Program-made: the position numbers and the translations under genes
Assembly (NCBI RefSeq): GCF_963860125.1
Contig: NZ_CAWLFA010000001.1
Location: 1,364,001 to 1,428,000, forward strand
Direction of reading: 5' to 3'
DNA from: Picosynechococcus sp. PCC 7002
Lineage (GTDB): Bacteria > Cyanobacteriota > Cyanobacteriia > Cyanobacteriales > MRBY01
Length of the DNA stretch: 64,000 nucleotides
Notes under the pieces: model-generated
Told to the model about the DNA's origin: nothing
Database searches by the model: none
The model's input: the letters and a program-made list of their open reading frames with translations, nothing else
Part shown: positions 41,797 through 49,545 of the stretch, in pieces
Layout of the letters: each line of letters opens with the position of its first letter
Position numbering within the stretch: the stretch's first letter is position 1

Positions 41797-41850
41797 CTAT
41801 CTCTGAACAGGATTTTTTTGTCACTTCACCCCATTAATCCCGTCTGCCCT

Positions 41851-44160
41851 ATGGATCTCCGTCAAGATACTGCCCTCTCCAGAAGCACCCCCAGCGCTAC
41901 GGCTACCTACTCTGCTTCCAGGGCGGTAACACCGACGAAACCCCAGACCTATGTGATCAAACGGAGTGGCAAACGGGCTCCCCTCGATGTCACCAGAATT
42001 CGCAACGTGGTGCAGTGGGCCTGTCAAGATTTAGAAGCCAACACCATCGAACTGGAAGCCGGTCTAAAAACACGCCTCAAAGATGGGGTTACCACCCGCG
42101 AAATTCAAGAAAATTTAATTCAATGTGCCCTGGAGATGTGCAGTCCCGAAGAACCGGACTGGCGTTATGTGGCTGGGCGTCTCCACATCTGGAGCCTCTG
42201 GAAAGATACCCTCGTGGCGCGTGGTTATCAGTATGGTCAATACCCCCAGCTCGTGGCAGATAAAGTAGCCGCAAAAGCCTACGACGAGCGGCTATTACAA
42301 TACAGTGCGGCGGAGCTAGAAATTGCCAATGGCTGGATCAATCCCGATTGGGATATGGATTATGATTATGCCGGAGCGGTGTTACTGACAAAGCGTTATC
42401 TGCTGGATGATGAACTGCCCCAGGAAGCCTTTTTAACTTGTGCGCTCCTCCTGGCTCTCCCGGAAAAACCAGAAAATCGGCTCAAGTGGGCGAAAAAATT
42501 CTACGAGGCGATCGCCCAGCGGCAGATTTCCTTAGCAACGCCGATCCTCGCCAACCTGCGGATTCCCAATGGCTCCCTTTCTTCCTGCTTCATCATTGGC
42601 ATGGAAGACAACCTCGAAAGTATTTTCCGCGAAATCACCAATGCCGCCCGGATCTCGAAAAATGGCGGCGGGGTCGGCTGTAATGTCAGTCGGATCCGCG
42701 CCACGGGGAGCCGCGTGATGGGCAAGGCCAATGCCTCCGGGGGCGTTATTCCTTGGATTAAACTCCTCAACGATACGGCGATCGCCGTTAATCAGGGGGG
42801 CCGCCGCGCCGGGGCGATTACTGTTTCCCTCGATGTGTGGCATTTAGATGTGCCAGAATTTCTCGAAATGCAGACCGAAAACGGGGATCAGCGGCGCAAA
42901 GCCTACGATGTCTTTCCCCAACTGGTAGTCACCGATGAGTTCATGCGGCGGGTACAACACAAAGAAGCGTGGACTTTGGTGGATCCCTACGAAGTTAAAG
43001 AAAATCTCGGCATTGATCTCGCGGCCCTCTGGGGCGAAAAATTCGACGCGGCCTACCGTCAAATCGAAGCAAGCCTAGACCAAGACATTAAGCTCTACAA
43101 AAAAGTCGATGCCCGGCACCTGTTTAAGGAAATTATGCGATCGCAGATCGAAACTGGGATGCCCTACATCGCCTTTAAAGACACCATCAACCGCGCTAAC
43201 CCGAACCAACACGAGGGCTACATTCCTGGGGTCAACTTGTGCGTCGAATCTTTTTCCAATGTGGTGCCGGGTCAGCTCGCCCACACCTGCAATCTCGACT
43301 CTTTAAACTTGGCGAATATTGAAGCTGATGAATTAGCCGATGCCTGCGAAGTGGCGGTGCGCATCCTTGATAACACCATCGAAATTACCAACACTCCCTT
43401 TGAAGACAGCAGCATCCACAACCAGCGTTACCGCACCATTGGTGTGGGGGCGATGGGTTTGGCAGATTGGCTCGCGAAAAATAAGCTTTCCTATAAAAAT
43501 ATTGAGGCCATTGATCGCCTCTTTGAAGACATTGGCTACTACTGCACCCGCACCTCTGTAAACCTCGCCCAAGAACGGGGTGCTTACCCTGGGTTTCCGG
43601 GTAGTGAATGGAGTAAGGGACATCTGATTGGCGCGAAACCGATTACTTGGTATCGGGAAAATGCCCACGCAGTAGACCGCTGGGAACGCCTCAGTGAAGA
43701 TGTACGAAAGTACGGGATCCGCAATAGCCACATTACGGCGATCGCCCCCAATACCTCCTCTTCCCTAGTGCAAGGTTGTAGCGCGAGTATTTTGCCGACC
43801 TACAGCAAATTTTTCTATGACAAATGGGCAAAAGGCACCGTTCCCATTGCCCCACCGTTTATCGGTAAATCTTTCTGGTTCTACCAAGAAAACAAAAGCA
43901 TGGATCAGCGTCTTGTGGTCAAAGCCGTTGCGACGATGCAAAAGTGGATCGATACGGGCATCTCGATGGAATTGATTTTCAATCTCAACCAAGGCATTTA
44001 TTTCCCGAACGAACCAGAACGGGCCTTAAAAGCAAAGGATATTTTTGAAATCTTGATGCTGGCTTGGGCTGAAGGTTGCAAGGCAATTTACTACATCCGC
44101 ACCGTACAAAAAGATGATTTTAAAGAGGGATCAGAAGGGTGTGTTGCCTGCGCGAATTAA
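41851..44160 (+). CDS. nrdA: Ribonucleoside-diphosphate reductase, class I alpha subunit
   Basis: 769 residues from ATG 41851; longer in-frame starts cross the inverted repeat and are not preferred. An ATP-cone follows a variable N-terminus (YVIKRSGKRAPLDVTRIRNV). SLSSCFIIGMEDN holds the first redox Cys, NLCVESFSNVV the Asn/Cys/Glu of the radical site, CNLDSLNLANIE the second redox Cys, and the C-terminal EGCVACAN the shuttle Cys pair. It reduces ribonucleotides to deoxyribonucleotides with NrdB, which is not in the window. The frame runs without any intein, although cyanobacterial reductases often carry one. Confidence 0.93.
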   Translation: MDLRQDTALSRSTPSATATYSASRAVTPTKPQTYVIKRSGKRAPLDVTRIRNVVQWACQDLEANTIELEAGLKTRLKDGVTTREIQENLIQCALEMCSPEEPDWRYVAGRLHIWSLWKDTLVARGYQYGQYPQLVADKVAAKAYDERLLQYSAAELEIANGWINPDWDMDYDYAGAVLLTKRYLLDDELPQEAFLTCALLLALPEKPENRLKWAKKFYEAIAQRQISLATPILANLRIPNGSLSSCFIIGMEDNLESIFREITNAARISKNGGGVGCNVSRIRATGSRVMGKANASGGVIPWIKLLNDTAIAVNQGGRRAGAITVSLDVWHLDVPEFLEMQTENGDQRRKAYDVFPQLVVTDEFMRRVQHKEAWTLVDPYEVKENLGIDLAALWGEKFDAAYRQIEASLDQDIKLYKKVDARHLFKEIMRSQIETGMPYIAFKDTINRANPNQHEGYIPGVNLCVESFSNVVPGQLAHTCNLDSLNLANIEADELADACEVAVRILDNTIEITNTPFEDSSIHNQRYRTIGVGAMGLADWLAKNKLSYKNIEAIDRLFEDIGYYCTRTSVNLAQERGAYPGFPGSEWSKGHLIGAKPITWYRENAHAVDRWERLSEDVRKYGIRNSHITAIAPNTSSSLVQGCSASILPTYSKFFYDKWAKGTVPIAPPFIGKSFWFYQENKSMDQRLVVKAVATMQKWIDTGISMELIFNLNQGIYFPNEPERALKAKDIFEILMLAWAEGCKAIYYIRTVQKDDFKEGSEGCVACAN

Positions 44161-44311
44161 AAAACCTGTATCGACAACGATGGGCTGATCGGGCACTTTT
44201 GCTGACCATTGCGGTTCATTAAGCGCCTGGTGGGAAAGGGATCAGGGGTTTCGGGGAATTTGTTAGGATTAGAGATTACATATTTCTTGTTCCGCAGTTG
44301 TTCAAAACCCT

Positions 44312-44779
44312 ATGGCAGACACCAAAAAACCGATCAAAATCATTAGTGATAATCGTAAAGCCCGTTTCCAGTATGAAATCCTTGAAACCTTAGAGGCCGG
44401 GATTCAGCTCCAGGGAACGGAGGTTAAATCGGTGCGGGCGGGCAAGGTGAACCTAGGGGACGGTTATGTGTTAATTCGCAACAACGAGGCTTGGCTGCTC
44501 AATGTGCATATTTCGCCATATACTGCCAGTGGCCAGTACTTTAACCATGAACCCAAGCGCGATCGCAAATTGCTGTTGCACCGTAAAGAAATTCGCCGCT
44601 TGATCGGTCAACTAGAACAAAAGGGATTGACGCTGATTCCTTTAAAAATGTATCTCAAGGGCAGCTTAGTGAAAGTCAGTCTGGGGCTTGGCCGTGGGAA
44701 AAAGCTCCACGATAAACGCGAAACGATTAAACGTCGCCAGGATAGCCGGGAAATGGCGCGGGCCTTGAAACGTTATTAA
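44312..44779 (+). CDS. smpB: SsrA-binding protein SmpB
   Basis: 155 residues, the usual length. IISDNRKARFQYEILETLEAG, GTEVKSVRAGKVNLGDGYV and SGQYFNHEPKRDRKLLLHR are family hallmarks, and the basic C-terminal tail (GKKLHDKRETIKRRQDSREM) is the part that enters the decoding site. It binds tmRNA and rescues stalled ribosomes. The tmRNA gene was not found in the window. It follows nrdA by 151 bp. Confidence 0.96.
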   Translation: MADTKKPIKIISDNRKARFQYEILETLEAGIQLQGTEVKSVRAGKVNLGDGYVLIRNNEAWLLNVHISPYTASGQYFNHEPKRDRKLLLHRKEIRRLIGQLEQKGLTLIPLKMYLKGSLVKVSLGLGRGKKLHDKRETIKRRQDSREMARALKRY

Positions 44780-45059
44780 GCCAAATTGAACCATGGAAAG
44801 TTTTCCCAAAGAAAACTCCATGTCGCATCAAATGGGAAAGTGAATTGTCGGGCGATCGCCCTGGGAAATACCAATATTTTTCGGTCATCCTTTTGCATAA
44901 TTAGTGGGGTTAAACCCAGTGATAAGAAATCCCAAACAATAAAGGCGATCGCCAAAACTCAACAAAAGCATTCGTCAAAAGGGTGAATGTATCTTAAGAT
45001 TGTCAGATAAGAGAATTAATTTTCTTGACAAAATCACGAATAAAATAAGCAAGTAAGAT

Positions 45060-45066
45060 AGGAGGA
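45060..45066 (+). promoter_or_regulatory. Strong ribosome binding site of fba
   Basis: TAGGAGGA six to eight bases before ATG 45072 is almost a full Shine-Dalgarno sequence. A TTGACA at 45025-45030 may be a -35, but no -10 at normal spacing is convincing. Confidence 0.6.
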
Positions 45067-45071
45067 CATCT

Positions 45072-46145
45072 ATGGCTCTCGTCCCAATGCGTTTGCTCTT
45101 AGATCACGCTGCAGAAAATAGTTATGGCATTCCTGCGTTTAACGTCAACAACATGGAACAGATTCTGTCCATCATGCAGGCCGCTGATGAGACCGATAGC
45201 CCCGTAATTCTCCAAGCGTCCCGTGGTGCCCGTAGTTATGCCGGGGAAAACTTCCTCCGTCACCTCGTGCTTGCCGCCGTGGAAACCTACCCCCACATCC
45301 CCGTTGCGATGCACCAGGATCACGGCAACAGCCCTGCCACCTGTTATTCTGCGATCCGTAACGGTTTCACCTCTGTGATGATGGACGGTTCCCTCGAAGC
45401 CGATGCCAAAACCCCCGCTAGCTTTGACTACAACGTCAGTGTGACTGCTGAAGTTGTGAAAGTGGCCCACTCCGTTGGTGCTTCCGTCGAAGGGGAACTC
45501 GGCTGCCTTGGCTCCCTCGAAACAGGGATGGGTGAAGCAGAAGACGGCCACGGTTTTGAAGGCGCTCTCAGCAAAGAACAACTTCTAACTGATCCCGACG
45601 AAGCTGTCGAATTCGTTGAGCGTACCCAAGTAGATGCCCTTGCTGTAGCAATCGGGACCAGCCACGGTGCTTACAAATTTACCCGGAAGCCCACTGGTGA
45701 AATCCTCGCCATTAGCCGGATCGCTGAAATCCACGCGAAACTCCCCAACACCCACTTGGTAATGCACGGTTCTTCCTCTGTACCCCAAGAGTGGCTCGAC
45801 ATGATCAATGAGTACGGTGGTGCCATTCCTGAAACCTATGGTGTACCCGTAGAAGAAATTCAAAAGGGTATCAAGAGCGGTGTGCGTAAAGTCAACATCG
45901 ACACCGACAACCGTCTGGCGATCACTGCGGCAATTCGTGAAGCAGCGATGAAGGATCCGAAGAACTTCGATCCCCGTCACTTCCTCAAGCCTTCGATCAA
46001 GTACATGAAGCAGGTTTGTAGCGATCGCTATCAGCAATTCTGGTGTGCTGGTAACGCTAGCAAGATCAAGCAAATCCCCTTAGATGAGTTTGCGAAGAAA
46101 TATGCCAGCGGTGAACTCGCAGCAAAAACTGCAGTTAGCGCCTAA
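45072..46145 (+). CDS. fba: Fructose-bisphosphate aldolase, class II
   Basis: 357 residues, cyanobacterial class II type (CbbA-like). VPMRLLLDHAAENSYGIPAF begins the barrel, HQDHGNSPATC carries the catalytic Asp and first zinc His, VEGELGCLGSLETG and IGTSHGAYKF provide more active-site parts including a zinc His, and HGSSSVPQEW and KVNIDTDNRLA bind the sugar phosphate. It works in glycolysis, gluconeogenesis and the Calvin cycle. The strong ribosome site and conserved codon use suit high expression. Hairpins follow the stop. Confidence 0.96.
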   Translation: MALVPMRLLLDHAAENSYGIPAFNVNNMEQILSIMQAADETDSPVILQASRGARSYAGENFLRHLVLAAVETYPHIPVAMHQDHGNSPATCYSAIRNGFTSVMMDGSLEADAKTPASFDYNVSVTAEVVKVAHSVGASVEGELGCLGSLETGMGEAEDGHGFEGALSKEQLLTDPDEAVEFVERTQVDALAVAIGTSHGAYKFTRKPTGEILAISRIAEIHAKLPNTHLVMHGSSSVPQEWLDMINEYGGAIPETYGVPVEEIQKGIKSGVRKVNIDTDNRLAITAAIREAAMKDPKNFDPRHFLKPSIKYMKQVCSDRYQQFWCAGNASKIKQIPLDEFAKKYASGELAAKTAVSA

Positions 46146-46163
46146 GTTGTAACTCCCGCCAGT

Positions 46164-46183
46164 CTTAGGGTTTATTCCCTAAG
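46164..46183 (+). terminator. First hairpin after fba
   Basis: CTTAGGG (46164-46170) pairs perfectly with CCCTAAG (46177-46183) around TTTATT. No T run follows directly, so it may stabilise the mRNA end or help the next terminator. Confidence 0.5.
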
Positions 46184-46196
46184 CTAGCTTGAATTT

Positions 46197-46232
46197 GAGT
46201 CCTGTTCCATGGAGATAGGGCTCACTTTTTTT
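46197..46232 (+). terminator. Terminator of fba
   Basis: GAGTCCT (46197-46203) pairs with AGGGCTC (46217-46223) with one G-T pair, followed by AC and seven T residues. Confidence 0.7.
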
Positions 46233-46390
46233 GCTTAATTCAGGAAGGGAACTTATTATTCCGCAGTTGCTCGATAACCCTCCCCTAGCCCCCTCTAGTG
46301 GAAGAGCGTTAAAAGATTGCCCTTGAGAGAGGTGCTGAAGGCGGAGGGTATTATCTTCGGTGAAAGAGTAACCTTGGGGGAAGAAATAAT

Positions 46391-47794
46391 TTAGTTGAGG
46401 GTGCGCACATCGGTGACTTGACCCGTCACAGCGGCAGCAACGACCATCGCCGGACTCATGAGTAGGGTGCGCCCCGTCGCAGAACCCTGCCTTCCTTTAA
46501 AATTGCGATTCGAAGAAGAGGCGCTGATCTGGTTGCCTTCGAGCTTATCGGGGTTCATGGCGAGACACATGGAGCAGCCGGGTTCCCGCCATTCAAAGCC
46601 TGCTTCGGTAAAAATCCGATCGAGTCCCTCGGCCTCAGCCTGTTGTTTCACTTGCTCAGAACCGGGCACCACAAAGGCTTTTACTCCCGGAGCAACGTGA
46701 TGGCCTTTGGCATATTTAGCGGCTTCTTGGAGATCGCTCAAGCGACCATTGGTGCAACTACCGATAAAACAGACATCAATTTTAGTGCCTTGGATCGCTT
46801 GGCCTGGTTGAAGCTGCATATATTTGTAAGCTTCAGCGGCGATCGCCTGTTCATCTTCGGCCATCATTTCTGGGGTCGGCACTGATTCATCAACGCCAAT
46901 GCCCTGACCCGGTGTGATCCCCCAGGTGACGGTGGGGGCAATGTCTGCTGCGTCAAAGGTGACCACATCGTCATATTCGGCGTCGGCTTCACTGCGGAGA
47001 CTATCCCACCAGGCGATCGCCTTTTCCCATGCTTCTCCCTTGGGTGCAAAAGGACGGTCTTTCAAATAGTCATAGGTTACTGAATCGGGGTTGACATAGC
47101 CGCAGCGGGCGCCCCCTTCGATGGACATATTACAAACCGTCATCCGCTCTTCCATGGACATTTTTTCAAAGGTTGTCCCGGCATATTCATAGGCGTAGCC
47201 GACGCCCCCTTTAACGCCCAGTTTGCGGATAATGTGTAGGATTACATCTTTGGCATAAACTCCGGGCTGGAGATCACCATTTACTTCGATTTTACGGACT
47301 TTTAACTTCGCCAGAGCTAGGGTTTGGGAGGCGAGCACATCCCGCACTTGGGAAGTCCCAATCCCAAAGGCGATCGCCCCAAAAGCGCCGTGGGTAGAAG
47401 TGTGAGAATCGCCGCAAGCAACGGTCATGCCCGGTTGAGTTAATCCCTGTTCTGGGGCAATCACATGGACAATCCCCTGGCCCCCGGAGCCGACATTATA
47501 AAAACGAATTTTGTTGGTAGCCGTATTTTTTTCCAGTTCCTGCATCATCGCTTCGGCGAGGGGATCCGCAAAGGGTCGCGCTTGATTTTCCGTCGGGACA
47601 ATGTGATCCACCGTAGCGACCGTGCGTTCTGGATACATGACCTGGAGATTGCGGTCTCTGAGCATGGCAAAGGCCTGGGGACTGGTCACTTCATGGATCA
47701 GGTGCAGTCCGATAAATAGTTGCGTTTGGCCAGAGGGTAAAACTTTAACGGTGTGTAAGTCCCAAACCTTATCAAAAAGAGTGCCTTTGCTCAT
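46391..47794 (-). CDS. leuC: 3-isopropylmalate dehydratase large subunit
   Basis: 467 residues. Family features are GIVHVIAPEQGLTQPGMTV, CGDSHTSTHGAFGAIAFGIG, CFIGSCTNGRLSDLQEAAK and WREPGCSMCLAMNPDKL; the three Cys of CTN and CSMC bind the 4Fe-4S cluster. It converts 2-isopropylmalate to 3-isopropylmalate with LeuD. leuD is not beside it. leuA lies 4 kb further on in the same direction but in a separate unit. Confidence 0.95.
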   Translation of the reverse strand: MSKGTLFDKVWDLHTVKVLPSGQTQLFIGLHLIHEVTSPQAFAMLRDRNLQVMYPERTVATVDHIVPTENQARPFADPLAEAMMQELEKNTATNKIRFYNVGSGGQGIVHVIAPEQGLTQPGMTVACGDSHTSTHGAFGAIAFGIGTSQVRDVLASQTLALAKLKVRKIEVNGDLQPGVYAKDVILHIIRKLGVKGGVGYAYEYAGTTFEKMSMEERMTVCNMSIEGGARCGYVNPDSVTYDYLKDRPFAPKGEAWEKAIAWWDSLRSEADAEYDDVVTFDAADIAPTVTWGITPGQGIGVDESVPTPEMMAEDEQAIAAEAYKYMQLQPGQAIQGTKIDVCFIGSCTNGRLSDLQEAAKYAKGHHVAPGVKAFVVPGSEQVKQQAEAEGLDRIFTEAGFEWREPGCSMCLAMNPDKLEGNQISASSSNRNFKGRQGSATGRTLLMSPAMVVAAAVTGQVTDVRTLN

Positions 47795-47843
47795 AGAACT
47801 GAATTGCTCAAGTACGCCAATAATATTCTGTGCAGAGCTTCAA

Positions 47844-48962
47844 TCATACAACTTTTTTTTCCTCGCTTTGGGCAGGGGTTTGGGAGAGGGGCAAGGTGAT
47901 TGTAAAGGTACTACCTTCCTGGAGACGGGAGGTGAGACTAATCTGACCTTGGTGGGCTTCGAGGATCAGTTTTGAAAGGTGTAGCCCCAGGCCGCTGCCC
48001 CCGTTGTAATGCTTGCCTTGGCGGAATCGCTCAAAGATTTCTAATTGATCTTCCGGGCTAATGCCGCTCCCCGTATCGATTACTTGAATTTGCACTTGCT
48101 CTTGATCGACTGGGGTCAATTTAACAGTGATGTGGCCTTGATCGGTAAATTTAATGGCGTTGCTCACCAGGTTCACTAAAACGCGATGCATGGCCAGGCG
48201 ATCGCCTTCGAGCCACACGGAGACTTCGGGGAGTTCCCCCTGGAGTTGCAGTTGTTTTTCCTGGGCGAGGGGACGTAATTCCTCAAGCACATTGGTAATC
48301 ACAGTCTTGAGATCCACCCGACTAAAATAGAACGTTTTCCGCTCGGATTCGTAGCGATAAACCTCCAAAATATTGTTCACCATCTCCAACAGATTGGCAT
48401 TACTGCGGGACATGGTGCGTAAAACCTCTTGCATTGCTTCCGACAGTTCCCCCAAAGCCCCCTGCAAAAGGAGATTGAGCATCCGATCCGCCGCAATTAA
48501 GGGGGTGCGCATATCGTGGGTTAACCGGGAGGCGAAGTCTTCCCGTTGCCGGACAATCATATTTTTCTCATCAACGGTATGTTTAAACCGCAGCAGCGAT
48601 CGCACCCGGGCAATCAGTTCATCAATCTCCACGGGTTTACGGATAAAATCATCGGCACCAATATCCAAACCTAGGGCAACACTTGGTTGAGCATGGGCGG
48701 TGATCAACAGGATGGGAATGTAAGGGATGTCGGGGTCGTTACGAATGTGCCGTGTAATCTCGAAGCCATCCATGTGGGGCATCATCACATCGAGCAAGAT
48801 CAGGTGAAAAGGCTGCTGTGCCACAAGCTCCAGGGCTTTTTGGCCGTTATTAACCGTCACCAGGTCTAAATCTTCATCTTCTAAAATGCTCTGGATCAAC
48901 AATAAATTATCCGGCGAATCATCCACGACCAGAACGCGATCACGGTTGCTCAGCGAAAACAT
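47844..48962 (-). CDS. Soluble response regulator-histidine kinase hybrid
   Basis: 372 residues, no membrane span. Residues 1-125 are a receiver domain with VVDDS, phosphoacceptor Asp58 (LLDVMMPHMDG) and Lys109 (KPVEIDE). A short coiled linker leads to the dimerisation/His domain with His149 (SRLTHDMRTPL), then the ATPase domain with NLVSNAIKF, DTGSGISPED and GSGLGLHLSK. The receiver-first order is typical of cyanobacterial hybrid kinases fed by another kinase. No dedicated partner is adjacent. It ends 49 bp before leuC, same strand, with its promoter in the 583-bp region upstream. Confidence 0.88.
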   Translation of the reverse strand: MFSLSNRDRVLVVDDSPDNLLLIQSILEDEDLDLVTVNNGQKALELVAQQPFHLILLDVMMPHMDGFEITRHIRNDPDIPYIPILLITAHAQPSVALGLDIGADDFIRKPVEIDELIARVRSLLRFKHTVDEKNMIVRQREDFASRLTHDMRTPLIAADRMLNLLLQGALGELSEAMQEVLRTMSRSNANLLEMVNNILEVYRYESERKTFYFSRVDLKTVITNVLEELRPLAQEKQLQLQGELPEVSVWLEGDRLAMHRVLVNLVSNAIKFTDQGHITVKLTPVDQEQVQIQVIDTGSGISPEDQLEIFERFRQGKHYNGGSGLGLHLSKLILEAHQGQISLTSRLQEGSTFTITLPLSQTPAQSEEKKVV

Positions 48963-49545
48963 GGCACATCACCCCAGGTTAATTTCGACTCAACTGCTGG
49001 TTGAACAGCGGAATCCCCTATTTTAAACGTTGAACCCAATGGCGGTTACGGCGTTGCTTCTTTAGCTTCATTATACCCAGGTCATTGCAGGGAAATGGGG
49101 TAATTAATAAGTTTAAATACTCAATTTCTTTGATAGGGCGATCGCCCCTTTTGGCTCAAGCCCACCAATTATTTAGAAATGATTTTATCTAGTTGATATT
49201 GGCGCTCCTCAGTGGTTTAAATTATTTCAGTCTGCATTATCCCCTCAAAAAAGAATCCCCTAGAAAAGCCGTAATCTTAGGCCGATCAATCCTTGATTCT
49301 TCCGAGAAAACAAAGGAAATTTGGTAGGATAGAAAGGCTGCTTCTATCTCAGGTTAAGGGTCTACCTCTAGAAAACGGCGATGGGATCAAATTTCTCCCC
49401 TAGGCAATTGCTAACAGCCAGTACGGAGAAGTCCTCTTTTTGTTGCTTCATTTTTAGCTCTTCTCGCACGTGCCCCCCATAAACAACATCAGAGCAGATT
49501 GTGTAACAAAAACAGAAGGAACGTTGGATTAGGAATAGAGACTTT
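48963..49545. other. 583-bp divergent intergenic region, no gene found
   Basis: The gap lies between the hybrid kinase (minus) and the LOV-GGDEF gene (plus). A TATAAT reads on the minus strand at 49075-49070 and could serve the kinase gene, without a clear -35. A HIP1 octamer is at 49139. I saw no RNA gene, no conserved frame and no long repeat. Confidence 0.5.

Noticed and set aside
41752..41850. N-terminal extension of nrdA to earlier TTG/ATG codons
   Set aside because: The extension crosses the inverted repeat and likely promoter, and the added residues do not resemble reductase sequence.
44786..44986. 66-codon frame between smpB and fba
   Set aside because: It runs through two HIP1 octamers and AT-rich promoter sequence, has no ribosome site and no family resemblance.
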